Source of the DNA: Corticium candelabrum
Taxonomy: Eukaryota; Porifera; Homoscleromorpha; Homosclerophorida; Plakinidae
DNA: 64,000 nucleotides
Reading direction: 5' to 3'
Assembly (NCBI RefSeq): GCF_963422355.1
Contig: NC_085103.1
Location: 1,039,731-1,103,730 of the forward strand
Both the position numbers and the translations under genes were made by a program. Below are positions 33,397-46,659 of the stretch, in pieces. The notes beneath the pieces were generated by a model. That model searched no databases. It was given only the letters and a program-made list of their open reading frames with translations, and was not told the DNA's origin. Each line of letters begins with the position of its first letter. Position 1 is the stretch's first letter.

Positions 33397-33469
<73 letters not shown>
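33397..33469. repeat. (TA)n microsatellite
   Basis: About 70 bases of TA directly inside the left inverted repeat. The right repeat lacks it, so it expanded after insertion or was not copied. Confidence 0.97.
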
Positions 33470-33472
<3 letters not shown>

Positions 33473-33529
33473 TACATACACTCATGAAGGGATATTTGCA
33501 AGCACAGAAAGTCAGAGTCATTTGCAGAC

Positions 33530-34534
33530 GTGTTCGAAAATGCTTTGAGGGTTGTCGCTCCCGCTTATCATAGGAGAAGGCAACACACTACATTCCGTCA
33601 AATGAATCCAATTCCATACTATGCAGAATACTGTGGCCATAAGATACACATAGATCAAAATGAGAAATTGGTTATGTACGGTGCAACTCATGTCCTTGCT
33701 GTTGATGGCTACAGTGGATATATTCTCGGATTGATTACCATGGCATTGGAAAACAATCTAATTATTTATGATATGTTGTTCCGACCTATACTGGTAAACT
33801 TTGGACTTTGGGATCAAGTTCGCGTGGATCATGGCACTGAATTCTATCTCTTGCTTTACGTTCATGAACACCTTCATCATCTACGTAGAAATCAAAGGAG
33901 AGCGAATCGCGTGCAGTCGCGGTCTAGAGAAGTATGCAGTCCAAATAGTAGCTGATAAGCCTGCTAACAAACTCGACTATCTAAATATTGTCTTGTGTGA
34001 CAGAATTACTCTGCTGAAAGAATCTGGGTAGAGATAAATCAGCGAGTAAACTATCCACTCAAAGAAGCTCTTAATGCCATAGTAGAATTTGGTCAACTTG
34101 ATATGGATGACGGTGTCGTGAAGTTTTCTTTTCCTGGATAACTATGAGACTATGTCAAGTGGGAATAGAACGTTGTTTGCATGCCTGGAACCATCATCCC
34201 ATTCCTCGTAAGTTAGTTAGTTGTGGTCTATCTAGATCAGACTTGTTCCATACATGCATTTTTCGTAGGAAGAGGTACTCCAGCAGAGTTAATTCGAGCG
34301 TCGCAAGCCATAAGGATACCTGACAATGCCATTCCAACTCTACGTGATGCCGTTCTCCCATACGAAGGGGAAGGCGGGGCTTTGAGCAGGGTTAGTCAAT
34401 TTGGCAGGGACCCAGCAGAAGGATATTCAGCTCGACAACTTGCGAGAAAGAATGCATTTATGCAGAGATACAGAGATTTCGGCAACATCCTTGCCGACGC
34501 AACACATGGTTTGTGGCAAGCTGTACTCAGATAA
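33530..34534 (+). CDS. DDE integrase-like transposase, three exons, one frameshift
   Basis: Exon 1 (to 33931) contains YYAEYCGHKIHIDQNEKLVM, VLAVDGYSGYI and LWDQVRVDHGTEFY. Exon 2 (34004-34207) starts NYSAERIWVEINQRVNYPLK and includes CLHAWNHHPIP. Exon 3 (34269-34534) starts RGTPAELIRASQAIR and ends WQAVLR. Candidate catalytic residues are Asp in HID (33653-33655), Asp in VDHG and Glu in ERIWVEI, as in integrase-core proteins of invertebrate DNA elements. Introns of 72 and 61 bp have good sites (GTATGC/GACAG, GTAAGT/CGTAG). Exon 2 lacks one T near 34130, and adding it also makes the intron phases agree. The usual N-terminal HTH region is not seen. The start is uncertain (33530 is a GTG). Confidence 0.8.
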
Positions 34535-35138
34535 CGCTTGGCGGTACTTTCACTACCTAGCCAGAACAATGTAGAGTTGCGTTAGGCTTAAATTTACAAA
34601 GTGTCATATTCTATGGCTAGCATAGGCGATTTCGAAAACACCTTACGTATTCTAGAATAATGAAGGCTTGTTGTCACCAATATATCATGGAGTTGGACGG
34701 TTGGACGTGTGTTTGTTTGTGGTGAGAAGAGTATTCCCCGCTGACCGCTAATTAGCAGCGGTTGGGCGTTCCCCGTCTTTAGCAGCTCGCTAACTCTAGG
34801 AGCTTCGAACTGTTCGGTTCCACGCTACAGGAGAGAGCAGATATACGTGGCAGGAGAGCACTATATACGCAATAGGTGACCACTTGCAAGTGAGACGTGA
34901 ATGTGGATTCGTCAACCAAGTACCAGGAACTCTCATGGTTTCACTCCTGTGGAGGTCAGCCGCCAGAGAGTTTGCCTAGGAATTGCTGGTCGTAGTCAGG
35001 AACAAATTATGAACTCCTGCGAAGACTGAGCGTGACGCCTACGCTCCACATACCAAGAGAGAAGTGTCGATCGCCGATGTCTACTTTATATATGCCGTTG
35101 ATGCAGACACCGTTGTGCATTCGAACGATTCTGTGAAC
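34535..35138. other. Spacer between the transposon's two genes
   Basis: No coding signal was recognised. It would have to hold the transposase 3' end and the promoter of the RING gene. Confidence 0.4.
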
Positions 35139-36958
35139 ATGGCTGGACGTGGCGACCTAATAACGGTTTTCAGTGGTGGCCGAGAACTGGCACTGAAGGT
35201 GGTAGATGTGACCTGTGACCGATTGTCACAAGTGTTCAAGGTATTTAGACTCTAGCTGTCTAAACTGTATTCACGGTGTTGCTAGAGCTGCATGTGCCAA
35301 ACTAGACAAGTTTCACTATAGGCCGGTGCGTGGTTGACAATAGTACATCGATAGTATATCGATTGATGTAGGAGGTTTATTTCTTGCCTGCGCTGAAGGT
35401 GAATGCCATCTACCTGGAGAAAGATGTCGGCTCGGCAATATTTCCCGGGTCTGACAGTCTTTTCGACGAGTTGACTGCCGGACAAATGTACAAGCTGCAT
35501 GTCGATCCTATTGGCAGTCTATCCCCTGCTGCGCCCGCGTCTGAAATTCGCAATCCTGTACTAGGATTTGCCAGCGAACGGACGACGCCTAGATCATCTG
35601 CAGCTATTGCATCAACGCCTGCTCGTGCAACTTCATGGACGTATACATCAACGCCTGCTCCTGGAACATCATGGACACCTGCAGTACCGTGTTCGGCTGA
35701 GTCGTCACGCTGTTCGTGGTCCGCGTTTAGGTCTGTTGCACCGAGCAGCCGAAAGCAGAGGATCGCGACCAGCAGATACATTAATAAAAATGTGGACCTT
35801 TGCCTCCTAGAAGTAGTGAACAACAAACTCCAACTGGGAAAGGCGAGATCTTCGACATTTATCCGCATCGCGGAGTCAGAAATTTGTCTGTCGGTCATGA
35901 CGGACTTGGTGCAAATGCGATTTGAGGAGCTCATTCCACCAGACGACGGAATTATTCTGGTGGACAGCCGAGCTGTACCATTCCAGGATGACCAGGGAAC
36001 AAAAGGTATAAACATACTCACTGACATAGATTGCACTCACGATCGAGTCTGTATCGTATACCGTACGTAGATATACGTACACGCACATGCACTACCAAAT
36101 GCAGACACACACGGACATACGTATATGGTACCAAGTATTTGTAACTATTCTCCTTGTTATCTATTAGTTGCTGAATTTTGGAAATCTCCTGCACGAAAAG
36201 TAGCAGCAGTCCTGCATTTCGACCTGGAGACCATGCGAAGATATATGGAGTCGCCGCGAGCCAACACACCCATTCTCGGCAGCAGAAAGAGGCCTGCATC
36301 AACACCGCCCGTAGAAGTTGAAAGACCAAGGAAGACAACGTCTATGGGCATCTCCAACTTGACAGCCACAAGTAACGCCGGCTGGTTGAAACTGGAAGGC
36401 GAAATTAACGATGTACAGACGCAACTGAGTGGCGTAGAGACCAGTCTGGATCGACTGCACAATCGTTTGGAGAACGTAGAGGACAAAGTGGATCGTTTGC
36501 TCGATGCACAAGAGCGACCAAGACGACGTTCTCAGCGGTCGAGAAGACTGGCAGAAACGACAGCGAAGATTCTTTAGTGCCATATGTGCCACCTCTTTAC
36601 AAGACCTCCGGCAAACATCACAACCTGCTGTCGGCAGTGGCTTGGGTATCAGCGGTGCGTAGAGCGGTGGCAAGTCACAAGTGGCCGACGTTGCCCTCTA
36701 TGCAATACAACATGGGATGACGGTCCACTCTGCGTAACTCTCCGTAGCTTGGACGAATTGACAGAGCTGGGCAAGCAAGTAAGTGATCTAGTGGGTAGCA
36801 GCCTCGTTTACAGCGACTGTGACGGCGCAGAGTCAACCGAGTCTGAGCTACTCGATGTACTTGGCCAGTCGTCCGGCTTACGCAGATCTAGATCTGCCGT
36901 GACAAGAGAGCCATCCGCAATGACAGAAGCTCAAGATTCTCCCGAGGTGATCGATTGA
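35139..36958 (+). CDS. Transposon protein with coiled coil and RING finger, three exons, in-frame stop
   Basis: Exon A (35139-35240) starts MAGRGDLITVFSGGRELALK. Exon B (35372-36062) starts EVYFLPALKVNAIYLEKDVG, has a Ser/Thr/Pro-rich middle and FQDDQGTKGINILTDIDC. Exon C (from 36168) starts LAEFWKSPARKVAAVL, then a basic segment and a coiled coil (LSGVETSLDRLHNRLENVED). A TAG at 36575 is followed in the same frame by CHMCHLF, NITTCC, YQRCVERW and CPLC, a RING-HC-like zinc finger, then an acidic tail ending VID. All splice phases agree (0 then 1). RING proteins are usually E3 ubiquitin ligases; the substrate is unknown. Without the stop the product would be about 530 residues. Confidence 0.72.
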
Positions 36959-37190
36959 ACGAATTGATTGAATTGCACGTAGGCGCGCGTGTGTAGAACA
37001 GCAAACCGCGCATCTTTGTTTCTAGTTGCTGTCTGTACTGCATAAAATACATGATAGTTAAATTTTTTAATTAAGGCTAGTTGAGTTTGAACGACTTTAG
37101 CATAGTTACTAAATTTGTTGAGTTTTAGATCTAGCTAGATTGTTGCTCTATGTGGTAACAGATAAATTCATATACCATGCATATGTAATG

Positions 37191-37745
37191 TGCTCATCAG
37201 CAATGGCTGATCGCACTTGAGATTGATTATTTTTGGGGAAGCAGGAGATTCCCTTCTCGTTAGAGCGGAAATTGCAAGAGATCGTCATAGGGCGGAAGTC
37301 GTCGAAGATTCACTCTGCTCCTTCCAATCAGCAGCACGCGTTGGAATGAAAAACGACTCCCTACTGCGTTGAGTTATGACTAAGGCACCCGTTCCACCAG
37401 ACTCCCTACTGCGTAATTCGCACAAGACTGTTTCATTTTTCGTTCTTGCTGCGTTCAATTTTCGTTCTTGCTGCATTCATTTTTCATTCTTGCTGCGTTC
37501 AATTCTTGTGACATTCAACTCAAACAAATATAATCAAAGATATAAACTTGAAAATAGAACAACAAAAAATGAAAATAAAAAATGAAAATCAAAAATGAAA
37601 AATAAGAATTTGCTTGGCGGGTTAAATTTTTCAGCAAAATAATTAAAAGCTGTTGACAAAAAATTGAAAATTGAAAAACAAAAAAGAAAATTGAAATTTG
37701 CAATTTGAAAATCGAAAATTGAAATGGCCGGAAGCGTCACGGACC
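37191..37745. repeat. Right long terminal inverted repeat
   Basis: Reverse complement of 32812-33391, ending GTCACGGACC at the hAT junction. Confidence 0.92.
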
Positions 37746-38999
37746 CTTGTGTCTGCTATTAACAAAGCTCACTTTTTTAGTCTGCAAGTGCATAGATCAC
37801 CACATGCTGCAAATATTGAAAGAAGTTGAGCTGTTCATGGCAATTTATTTGGATCCATATACTGATGATGGCTAAGTGCACGTTCGAAACTGTTTCTTTT
37901 CTTCAAGATATTCTTCAAGTGTGACAGGTGAAGGTTTTTATCAATGTTTCTGCGATGCTGTGAAGTTTGTCGGGGTTGACAACTGCAGAACAAAACTCAT
38001 CGGTCTTGGTTGTGATGGTGCTGCTGCCAATATGTGTACTAGTCGTGGTTTACATAGATTTCTAAAAGAAGATGTTTCATTGGTAACGGTATCTTGGTGA
38101 TTAGAACATTTTTTAGAACTTTCTATTTGAAATTCATTCAAATCGAGGTTCTTCACAACCATTGATGAATTTCTGCTTCAAGTCTACTTTATGTATAAAA
38201 AATCTCCTAAAAATGTCGAGAGTTAAAGCAGGTGATAGAAGAGCTTAAATTTTGTCGTGAAGATTCTGACTTGTCTAGTGCTGGTGGGCTTCGCCCACTT
38301 CGTGCTTGTGGCACGCGATTTGTATTGCACAAAATTGCTGCCTTAGCCCGTCTCATTGACAGATTTGAAGTATACATTAGCCATCTGACTACGCTGAGTC
38401 TAACATCACCACGCTAAGTTGATCGTCAGACTCTTCATGGTTATATACTAAAGTGGACCAATTCAAATTCTGTTGGGTTGCGCAGTGTTTCACGACATTT
38501 TTTGCTTTTTTTTGTTTCAGTTGCTTTCTTGTCAAAAACATTGCAGGAAAAAGACATGTGCACTGTTCGTGCCATTGATTCAGTCCGTGAACGTTTGCTA
38601 CACTATTAAAGAAGGCAGAGGTAGACATAGCATTGGTGCAAGATGATTGGGATTGCATGGTAGCGTACGCCAGAGAATTTCTTGATATTGTGCGAGATGA
38701 CTATAGAGTTGTGTGGTGGAAGCTCTTCAATTGCGCAGACTCCAGTCGCTGGCACAACATTCTTAGAATAGAGGAGCTGTTCTTCTGCTTGCCTGTTGCC
38801 AGCGGTCATTTAGAGCAAGTCTACTTGCAGCTTAAGATGACAAAGACTGACAGAAGAACGTGCTTGGCTGAAGAAACCCTAGATGATCTAATGCGAATCA
38901 ATGTATCTGGACCTGCACTAGCTGACTGGGATCCAGATTCAGCCATTGATCACTGGTGGAGAGAAGGGCAGCGTCGTCCTACGAGCGAGTATTAAAGAA

Positions 39000-40379
39000 A
39001 TTTTCACTGCAATCACAGGACAGCCACAGCATTAGTGATGATGTTGAGTTTCTATTGAGGATTGGGAAGCTTGGGTGGGAACTTTTGACAAGCACTAGTT
39101 TAATTTGTACGTTGTACATGTAACCTGTACAATTTAGTGACAGTTTAAGCCTAAGTAGTAACTGATTTACTCTCTAATGCAACAGTTACTACAAGCTGCT
39201 TTACAGCTAATTAATAGTTAATTAACAGTAAATATAAGTGCTTACGATGAGTACAGAACATGACTCAACTTCTGCTTTACTATTAATTAATTTAGCTTTA
39301 TACATTTGTCTTGCTTATCTCGTTATAGAAAATTTCTAATGTCGCTTAATCCACAGACTTAGATCACCAGACATGAAAAGAAATCTGTGGGAGACCATTT
39401 TCGGCTGACTTCTATCCCAAACTCCGTCGACTTGTGGATACTTGGTGCTATTTATAGACCAGAACTGGTCTACCTATGACTGGACTGCTCTAAAATGTCT
39501 TGTCTAGTGTCGTTGTAAAATGAAGAAATTATTTCCACTGTTGTGTCTTTCAAGAATGGCAAAAAATTGCCTCAGCTTTTGTGATACCTTACTGAACTCT
39601 TGCGCTCATGTAGCTGTTGATTGTTTATGGATATCATAAGGTATGGTGACACTGATCTTTAGCACTCATCATGTTAAAGGAGCATTCCGGAGATATGTGC
39701 TACAGCTGGCTTCACCTTTGCTCGCTACTGGCAAAACTATGCTGACCAAGATGGGTATCTGGGCGCTATCTCAGAGCAAACCCTACAGGTGTACGTTAAG
39801 AACATACAAAACATAAGAACTGACGGCGCCGTTTCAAGAATTTCGATTTCCCAAGTGAATCGTTTCTTGTGCGCCGTTAGATCACGTGAGCTTTACAGAC
39901 GTAATCACGTTTCCGAAAATGGTCCCTCTGTGGTTTCCATCGCTGCAAGAATGGTGGAAACAGACGTGCTACTTTAAGACTGTGTACAGACTAACCTTTT
40001 CGTGTGATGCAATTCCATCCTGTAACATTCGAATTGGCGTTTTGTGAGATTCTTTGGTGTTGAAGGCAATGGACGCTGTCGTCGATCCTGTCCTAACTGT
40101 TTACAGTGCACTCATCGGTACGCAGGAACACTTTCAGTGAACTCCCTCGATCACCTGACATCGCTATTTTAGCTAGCTGCACACTAAAGCTGTGCAGTAT
40201 CCCGAGTGTTCCTTTAACTGACTGTTTTGAATGTGAAATGAGATGATGGGATTCACTTTTTCATAAAGTCGACATTGTTGTCGGCTATTCTCTCGTGGAA
40301 ATCTCAACATCCCTGGATTACAATACAATCGAGTGTAAGCATACAAACAGACAATCAAAGAGATAAGTAGGCAAAATGT
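39000..40379. other. Region after the hAT gene, one unassigned frame
   Basis: Frame 39789-39977 (MYVKNIQNIRTDGAVSRISI) can be extended upstream to about 39690 (FTFARYWQNYADQDGYLGAI). No domain was recognised, and a pseudogene fragment is possible. hAT termini could lie here but were not identified. Confidence 0.3.
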
Positions 40380-41705
<1,326 letters not shown>

Positions 41706-41709
41706 ATAG

Positions 41710-44222
41710 ATATTTCTTACTGGTCAAGAAGAGATTGAATCGTGCTGTGAGAGTCTACGAGAACGTTGTCATCATCTTGGTCGTCATATCAAAGAACTGA
41801 TCATTCTACCCATTCATGCAAATCTTTCCTCTGAGATGCAGGCAACTTTATTTGAGCCAACACCTCTTAGAGCAAGGAAGGTTGTCATTGCAACCAACAG
41901 TGCAGAAACAAATCTCACTATTGATGGCATCATTTATGTTATTGATCTTAGCTTTTGTAAACTAAAAAGCTATAATTCTCAGACAGGCATGGAGTCATTA
42001 GTTGTTACATCTTGCTCTAACGCTTCAGCTAATGAGAGGGCTAGGCAGAGTCGCAGCTTGCAAGTGTTTTCGGCTTTACAGGTTGGACCTACAAAAATGA
42101 GCTGAAAGAGAAAGAACACAGTGCCTAAAGTTAGTCACTGTTATGGGCTTAAATAATATGGACATACAAATACAGACAAACAGATAGGAATACAGATTGA
42201 ATATATATTTAGGTGTTGTTGATTGTGTACTTACTCTAATATTTTTTTGTGTTGCACCACAAAATAAAGTTATCTTGATTTCATGCATAGTTTTATGACA
42301 TTCTCAATATAGATGTGTAAATGAAGTTGTTTGCTGTCACTCAGGCATTACAGTTAGATAGTTCTCAATACATGTTATTTTATGAATATTATCATTATTT
42401 GTATTATTATAGTGTATGGTAATAAATTGAGATTAATGAATTTTCAGTAAATATTGACATCAGATGAATGGCAGCTAGAAGAAATGCAGGCACACAGACA
42501 TCTGGGGTAAATATACTGTATAATGTTTATGGTGTGATGAGGGTTTTCTCTGAGCAGATCGAACAATCGAATCTTGGAAATATGTTGTTGATGCTCAATT
42601 CTCTGGGTATTGATGATCGTGCTCATTTGCCTTTTGAATTCTCCACCAGCAGAAACACTCGTCATGGCTTCAGAACACTTTTCTGCTCTTGGAGCTCTTA
42701 GCATCAAGGAGAACTAACAAGGTCTGCATCTCTTTGCTTGCTTATATGCTTGTGACTGTATGTTTTATATTACAGTTAGTTCATCGTATGGCTGAGTTTC
42801 CTGTTGATCCTATGCTGTCTAAGATGCTGTTAGCATCAGAAATGTAAAGCAATTTTTATTCATATCAGTAAACATGTAGTGAACTTGCTTATGTTTACAC
42901 AGATATTAGTGCTCAAAGGAGATTTTGACTATCACAGCTATGTTGTCTGTCAATAATGCAATATTTTATCAACCCAATGCAAATGACTTTTGTTATATTG
43001 CTAATTTACAGAATATGGAATTGTTAGCTGGTTTCTTAGTTTGTTTGTGACATACTTGAAGTTGAGCTACATCGTAGCAGAAGTCACTCAATGTTAATTA
43101 CATATGTGTGTTTAGCATAAGATAGTACATGCTAATAATGCATGAAATACTATTTCAGTCTGGTGGTGACCATCTATCACTGCTGAATGTGTATAATCAA
43201 GTAGGAAACATATCCAAATCACAGGGAAATGAAGACCTTACTTTTGTGTGTTGTGTTATTTAGGGGTTCGAAACTGATTTCTCCACTCAATGGTGTTTTG
43301 AGAATTTCATTCAGAATCGCACAACGCGTTGTGCTCGGAATGTTAGAGATCAGCTTGAAGGGCTGATGGAGAGCTAGGGTGGAGATTAAGATGACATCAA
43401 ATGTCAGTGATTGTTTGGCTATTAGAAAAGCAATTACTACTGGATTTTTCTATCACACAGCTAAGTTGTCTAGGGGTGGACAATACTAAACAGTAAAACA
43501 TCAGCAGGTTAGCTTATTAATTAATATATAACTGTAATTATACACAGCTTACATTTACAACTTACTGCAAAGATATATGGACGTCGACAATTGCTTCAGT
43601 TTTCAGTTTACTACAACTTAGTTGAAATTGCATAATTGCTCTGGGAAGTCTTGGTTGTCCCGTCTAGATTCATTTTAGTCTATAAGTGATTTTTCTGATT
43701 GTTAAGCCATTGTGATTTGGCGTATTCTCACTTCTCATTTATAAGTACTAAAGAGGCAGTCGCTGCAGCATTTATCGTGTTTTCTTTCATGTTATTATTA
43801 AATGGTCAGATAGTCATATTGTTTGCAATAATACATTGATTAGACATACCAAGTGCTTCTAGCATTTGAATGTTGTTGGAAACTTTATGGACAACAGGCT
43901 TGCATAGAAGCATTTGTCTCTGATTTCTTTTCAGCTAGTGATTGAAACAATGGGTTGTATTGACTGGAAGGAGTTTTCATAATAACATGATCAGTTGTTT
44001 CTCTTTCTGTGTAGACTGTTCACATCCATCTCAACAATTGTCTATTTGAGGATCAGTCAAGATGTTTAATGTACCAAGGATTAATTAGCCTTCACAACAA
44101 AGGAATATATACGAGGTAGGTGATTGAAATAGAAAATCAGTGGCTGCTAGAAGTTGCACTGCATTATTACAAAGAAAGAGAACTGCAAGACATGGCCACA
44201 AAGAAGTTACCTAAAACTGTAA
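41710..44222 (+). pseudogene. DHX16: DHX16-like DEAH-box helicase, C-terminal half, decayed
   Basis: Nine exon remnants keep family order: [15 protein letters not shown] and [20 protein letters not shown] (41710-42112), NLGNMLLMLNSLGIDD (42558-42721), MAEFPVDPMLSKMLLASE (42776-42843), EILTITAMLSVNNAIFYQPN (42903-42990), SGGDHLSLLNVYNQ (43157), [14 protein letters not shown] (43264), AIRKAITTGFFYHTAKLSRG (43380), TVHIHLNNCLFED (44015) and IEIENQWLLEVALHYYKERE (44115). Introns remain with recognisable sites. DHX16 is a spliceosomal ATPase (Prp2-like). Motif VI (QRAGRAGR) is lost by a frame break near 42050, stops occur in several exons, and the ATPase half is absent. So this is a truncated duplicate, not the working gene. 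Intron retention argues for DNA-level duplication. Confidence 0.85.
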
Positions 44223-44224
44223 TT

Positions 44225-45395
44225 GTTACCAAAGAACAAGCTTGTGCTGTCTAAGAATCTAAATTCTTTTTGTAGTGTTGAGTTTGGAACAATATACAAA
44301 TGTCCTCAAAACTGTAGCACTGTTTGAGCACTTCATCAGTAGTTCTAATGCAGTCAACTTGATTGCTAATTTGGATATCTACAAGTAGGCTATTGCTCAT
44401 TGTTTTATGAATTCATCTTTCTTTGGTTGCTGTTTCTTTTGTGTGTCTGTGTTTGTGAATTCATATGGCTGATTTTTTCAGTTGGAATAATGTTATCTTA
44501 TGACGTCTGTATGTTCAGACCTGTATCACAGGCTCTTGTCCTATTGTGATGACGAAAATATGGGCGTAATTTCTTGGACAACAATAATATTAATAGATTT
44601 TATCGTACTAAAATGCAAAATCTATAGTGCAGTACCCAATTTGGGTCAGTACAACACATAGCACATATACAACACACATAATCTCCCCATCTTTACTTCC
44701 CTTGATTTTGATGTCATTGTGTTAGTCATCAGGTGGAAAACGTCTGTGACTGTCTATCTGGCTTGAAGCATGTACTGGGTGTTCAGATCATGACTAATAG
44801 TAATGTCAAGTACTGTTTAGTTAGCTGACATGTTGAGTATAGAAAGTGAGAGCCTTGCCTGTGCTATCAAGCTACTATGTGTAGTGCAGTAATCCAGGTA
44901 GCCAAGCATAATGTGTTCTCTTGTCACAATATGTTTACGGATATTCTGATTAGCCTTCCTTGAATTTAATTGTGTATTTTTATGCAACTGTAGTACGTTT
45001 GAAAGGGCTTGAATGACATCATGTACTATATTTGTGTAAATTTAAATAGGAAAATCCAGATTGTGAGGCAAAATGATCCATAAGAAAAACTGGAATTAAA
45101 ACACAATTGTTTTTTAAGTGATTCCAGATCATAGGCTCATGGTAACTCACTTATTGAGGCACCAGACCTGTTACTCCATCGTAAGCTTCTGTTTTTATGC
45201 TGAGCGATCGAGTCACTCAAGTAATGGCTTGGTGAGCGGCTTTGTACTGGATGGCTCTGATATCGAGTCAAACCCGAAATTTGGGAAAACGTAGGTACTA
45301 AAATATGGAAGAGAATAATGGTGCTATCATGCATCGATTTTAATAGTTGCTTTAGAGATGCTAAGAATTTAGAAGACAAGTTGTTTGTCTAGATT
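44225..45395. other. Intergenic, nothing recognised
   Basis: AT-rich, with no domain-bearing frame. A minus-strand frame at 45137-45379 has no recognisable product. Confidence 0.4.
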
Positions 45396-45559
45396 GTCTT
45401 GTGTTTAGTGTGTGTGTGTGTGTGTACTGTTGCGCCCGAAGTATGACGGGGCGGAAAGGTGTGTCGCTACGCGAGACTAGATTACGTGCGCTACGGCCAT
45501 GTCAACAGCTCTAAACAGCATGCTTGGTAGACATGATCAGAGATCCTCTTTGCCAAGGG

Positions 45560-46440
45560 TCGCTACGTCAGATCACAGAAACTCCCCTTCAACGAAAACA
45601 AGTCTACTCTCAAACACAGCCATGCAAATGGACAGTGAGAAGAATCAACAGACTCTTTTGATTACTCATATTATTGTGTCGCTATACCCATACATGATGA
45701 GAAAGTGGGGTCTTTACCCCATCTGGGCGCCCACCAACCCAGCAGGTGAGCCCAGCAGGGTACATGTTTTGTGTAATCTACAAAGCGATTAACGACTAGC
45801 CTATTCGATACAGATTACAGGTATTGCGGTGACTACGAACTCGTGACAAGCACGTCTAATGGATATCAATGACCACCAGGAAAGCGCTGAACCTCATCGT
45901 CAACGGACCGTTCACCAGATCACAGAAACTTTCCAACGACGGAAACGAGTCATAGTCTCACGAAAAAAGCTAGAGAAACATGAGAAAGAAAGAGACAAGT
46001 TTCATAAATTTACTGTTGTCAATGGAGTTTGAACCCCCAAGCAATGAATTGGTAGCCATTGTGTCGCTATGCCCCTCCGTGATACGCAATTAAGTGGGGT
46101 CTTTTCCTCATCCGGACGCCCACCAACCCGGCAGGTGAGCCCAGCATTGTACGTGTTCTTGTGTAGTCCACACGGCGTTCAATTACTACTCAATTCGATA
46201 GAGATTACTGGCATTACGGTGACCGCGAACTCGTCTACAGCACGCCTAGTGCATATCAATAACAACCAAGAAAACGCTGACTGTATTCGTCAACTGACCG
46301 TTCGCCACATCACAGAAACTTCTTAACGACTGAAACGAGCCATAATCTCCTGGACAAAGCTAGAGAAACATGAGAAAGAAAGACAGACAAGTTTCATGGT
46401 TCACTGTTATTATTGTCGCGCTCAGTCTATTTTGTAATGT
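45560..46440. repeat. Tandem ~390-bp repeats at the 3' side of the non-LTR element
   Basis: Two near-full units begin at 45703 and 46093 (shared GTGGGGTCTTT, GCGCCCACCAACCC, CATCACAGAAACT and AGCTAGAGAAACATGAG), with a partial unit at about 45540-45600 and another AGCTAGAGAAACATGAGAAA at 46617. A related unit lies at 49725-49910 on the other side of the RT-bearing element. They probably derive from the element's untranslated regions or from tandem truncated copies. Confidence 0.75.
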
Positions 46441-46659
46441 CTCCCTTTAAGCACTTGAGGCCAATTCTGTCCCAGAAGTTCTTAGACCATCATTTCTATC
46501 TAGACAGATGGCATGACTTTATTCAGAATCCGACAAGAAGCACTGTTTAATTTCTGTAATAGCTGCAGGTTTGATGACCTGGAATAGATTGAAACAAGCC
46601 ATAGTCTCATGCACAAAGCTAGAGAAACATGAGAAAGAAAGATAAACAAGTTTCATATT

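Larger units (their letters stand above)
32812..37745 (+). mobile_element. 4.9-kb TIR transposon encoding a DDE transposase and a RING protein
   Basis: Bounded by GGTCCGTGAC and its reverse complement, with inverted repeats of about 555-580 bp (32812-33391 and 37191-37745). Inside, both genes read on the plus strand: a three-exon integrase-like DDE transposase (33530-34534) and a three-exon protein with a coiled coil and RING finger (35139-36958). The outer repeats contain AATTTTCAATTTTC tracts. No target duplication is seen at the hAT junctions. I do not recognise a named superfamily for this gene pair. Confidence 0.88.
32122..38995 (+). pseudogene. hAT transposase (ZNF862/C17orf113-like) split by a 4.9-kb element
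   Basis: The 5' part, 32311-32811, encodes MWLKYENEDNVVTCLKC and TGSTNLRTPAFKDHTKSEIH, the N-terminal zinc-finger-like region of this hAT group. A Ser-rich leader (32122-32310) precedes it after a stop. The 3' part starts at 37746 with SAINKAHFFSLQ and continues through ELFMAIYLDPYTDD, LIGLGCDGAAANMC, LRACGTRFVLHKIAALARLI and the C-terminal dimerisation region (QLKMTKTDRRTCLAEETLDD). Codon boundaries at 32811 and 37746 match, so the insertion fell between codons. Further stops (for example near 37870 and 38417) and A-run frame breaks inactivate it. No hAT terminal repeats were identified. Confidence 0.85.

Noticed and set aside
35410..36036. 208-residue minus-strand frame opposite the RING gene
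   Set aside because: It mirrors exon B of the plus-strand gene, which has matching splice phases and a recognisable downstream domain.
32812..37745. DDE/RING element considered as a retrovirus-like integrase element
   Set aside because: It has inverted, not direct, terminal repeats, and no reverse transcriptase, gag or protease.
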